Shown in pieces: positions 63,950 through 64,000 of a stretch of DNA of 64,000 nucleotides (its first letter is position 1; each line of letters begins with the position of its first letter). The stretch is from positions 18,150-82,149 of the forward strand of contig DWWU01000033.1 in assembly GCA_019119555.1 (NCBI GenBank), in the 5' to 3' direction. The notes beneath the pieces are model-generated. The model had not been told where the DNA came from, made no database searches, and saw only the letters and a list, made by a program, of their open reading frames with translations. This DNA comes from Candidatus Fusicatenibacter intestinigallinarum. Lineage in GTDB: Bacteria; Bacillota; Clostridia; Lachnospirales; Lachnospiraceae. The position numbers and the translations under genes are program-made.

Positions 63950-64000
63950 GTGGCACGTAAATATGACCATGAATACAAAGTACAGGCAGTAAAACTTGCC
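63950..64000 (+). CDS. Start of an IS3-type transposase OrfA (partial)
   Basis: GTG start eight bases after AAGGAGG; the first 17 codons read VARKYDHEYKVQAVKLA, the N-terminal helix-turn-helix opening of IS3/IS150-type OrfA proteins (compare the usual RKYDxEFKxxAVKLA). The gene leaves the window. Confidence 0.75.
   Translation, partial: MARKYDHEYKVQAVKLA

Larger units (their letters stand above)
63864..64000 (+). mobile_element. Left end of an IS3-family-like insertion sequence (continues beyond the window)
   Basis: The element appears to start near TGTTAAATTGGTGTGG (63864), breaks the FrhB-like gene, has a promoter (TTGACA 63891-63896, 18-bp spacer, CATAAT 63915-63920) and a transposase start. 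Its right end is outside the window. Confidence 0.7.

Overview
The window reads as a chromosomal segment of a gut Clostridia bacterium, most likely Lachnospiraceae. This is inferred from strong AGGAGG-type ribosome binding sites, anaerobic metabolism (pyruvate formate-lyase and its activase), glycan enzymes (two GH43, one GH2 beta-galactosidase), MATE pumps, a type II Wadjet locus and the overall protein style. Genus cannot be fixed from the sequence alone.

Layout: 1-1.1 kb, end of a sugar-acid reductase and an orphan eukaryotic-type HisA. 1.1-8.9 kb (- strand), MATE pump and a glycerophosphodiester/glycerol-phosphate module (ATPase, two permeases, binding protein, GDPD, HAD phosphatase). 9.5-18.6 kb, housekeeping genes (XRE membrane regulator, endonuclease III, second MATE, P-loop kinase, xylulokinase, histidine phosphatase, split ThrE exporter, PPOX protein, 2-hydroxyacid dehydrogenase). 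19.2-21.7 kb, a UvrA paralogue without the UvrB-binding region. 21.8-29.9 kb, a complete Wadjet jetABCD operon. 30.3-33.5 kb, a decayed drug-efflux neighbourhood: truncated ABC exporter, MarR, truncated MarR, deleted MFS pump. 33.5-38.1 kb, two GH43 enzymes with a LacI regulator. 38.3-43 kb, MBL protein and pflAB. 43.1-51.7 kb, DUF2238-like membrane protein, PadR with a HAAS/DUF4097 protein, a MoxR-DUF58-transglutaminase operon, and an unusual NifX-His/Cys-FKBP fusion with a small acidic partner. 51.9-60 kb, beta-galactosidase, topoisomerase III, P-loop kinase, GNAT, MBL, thioredoxin-fold protein. 60.4-63.4 kb, purine-permease-like, phosphoribosyltransferase and anion-transporter-like genes. 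The right edge is an FrhB-type gene cut by an IS element that runs off the window.

The most striking unexplained structure is a dispersed, intergenic, modular palindromic repeat (called MPR here). A full copy is about 130 bp and consists of three consecutive hairpins with near-perfect terminal inverted repeats (GTTACAGTTCAGCC at the ends). I count nine long copies, one half copy and about eight solo copies of the terminal palindrome in 64 kb, in both orientations. They abut or supply stop codons of several genes, bracket the Wadjet operon in inverted orientation and lie at the ends of decayed genes. No transposase or RAYT for it is visible in the window.
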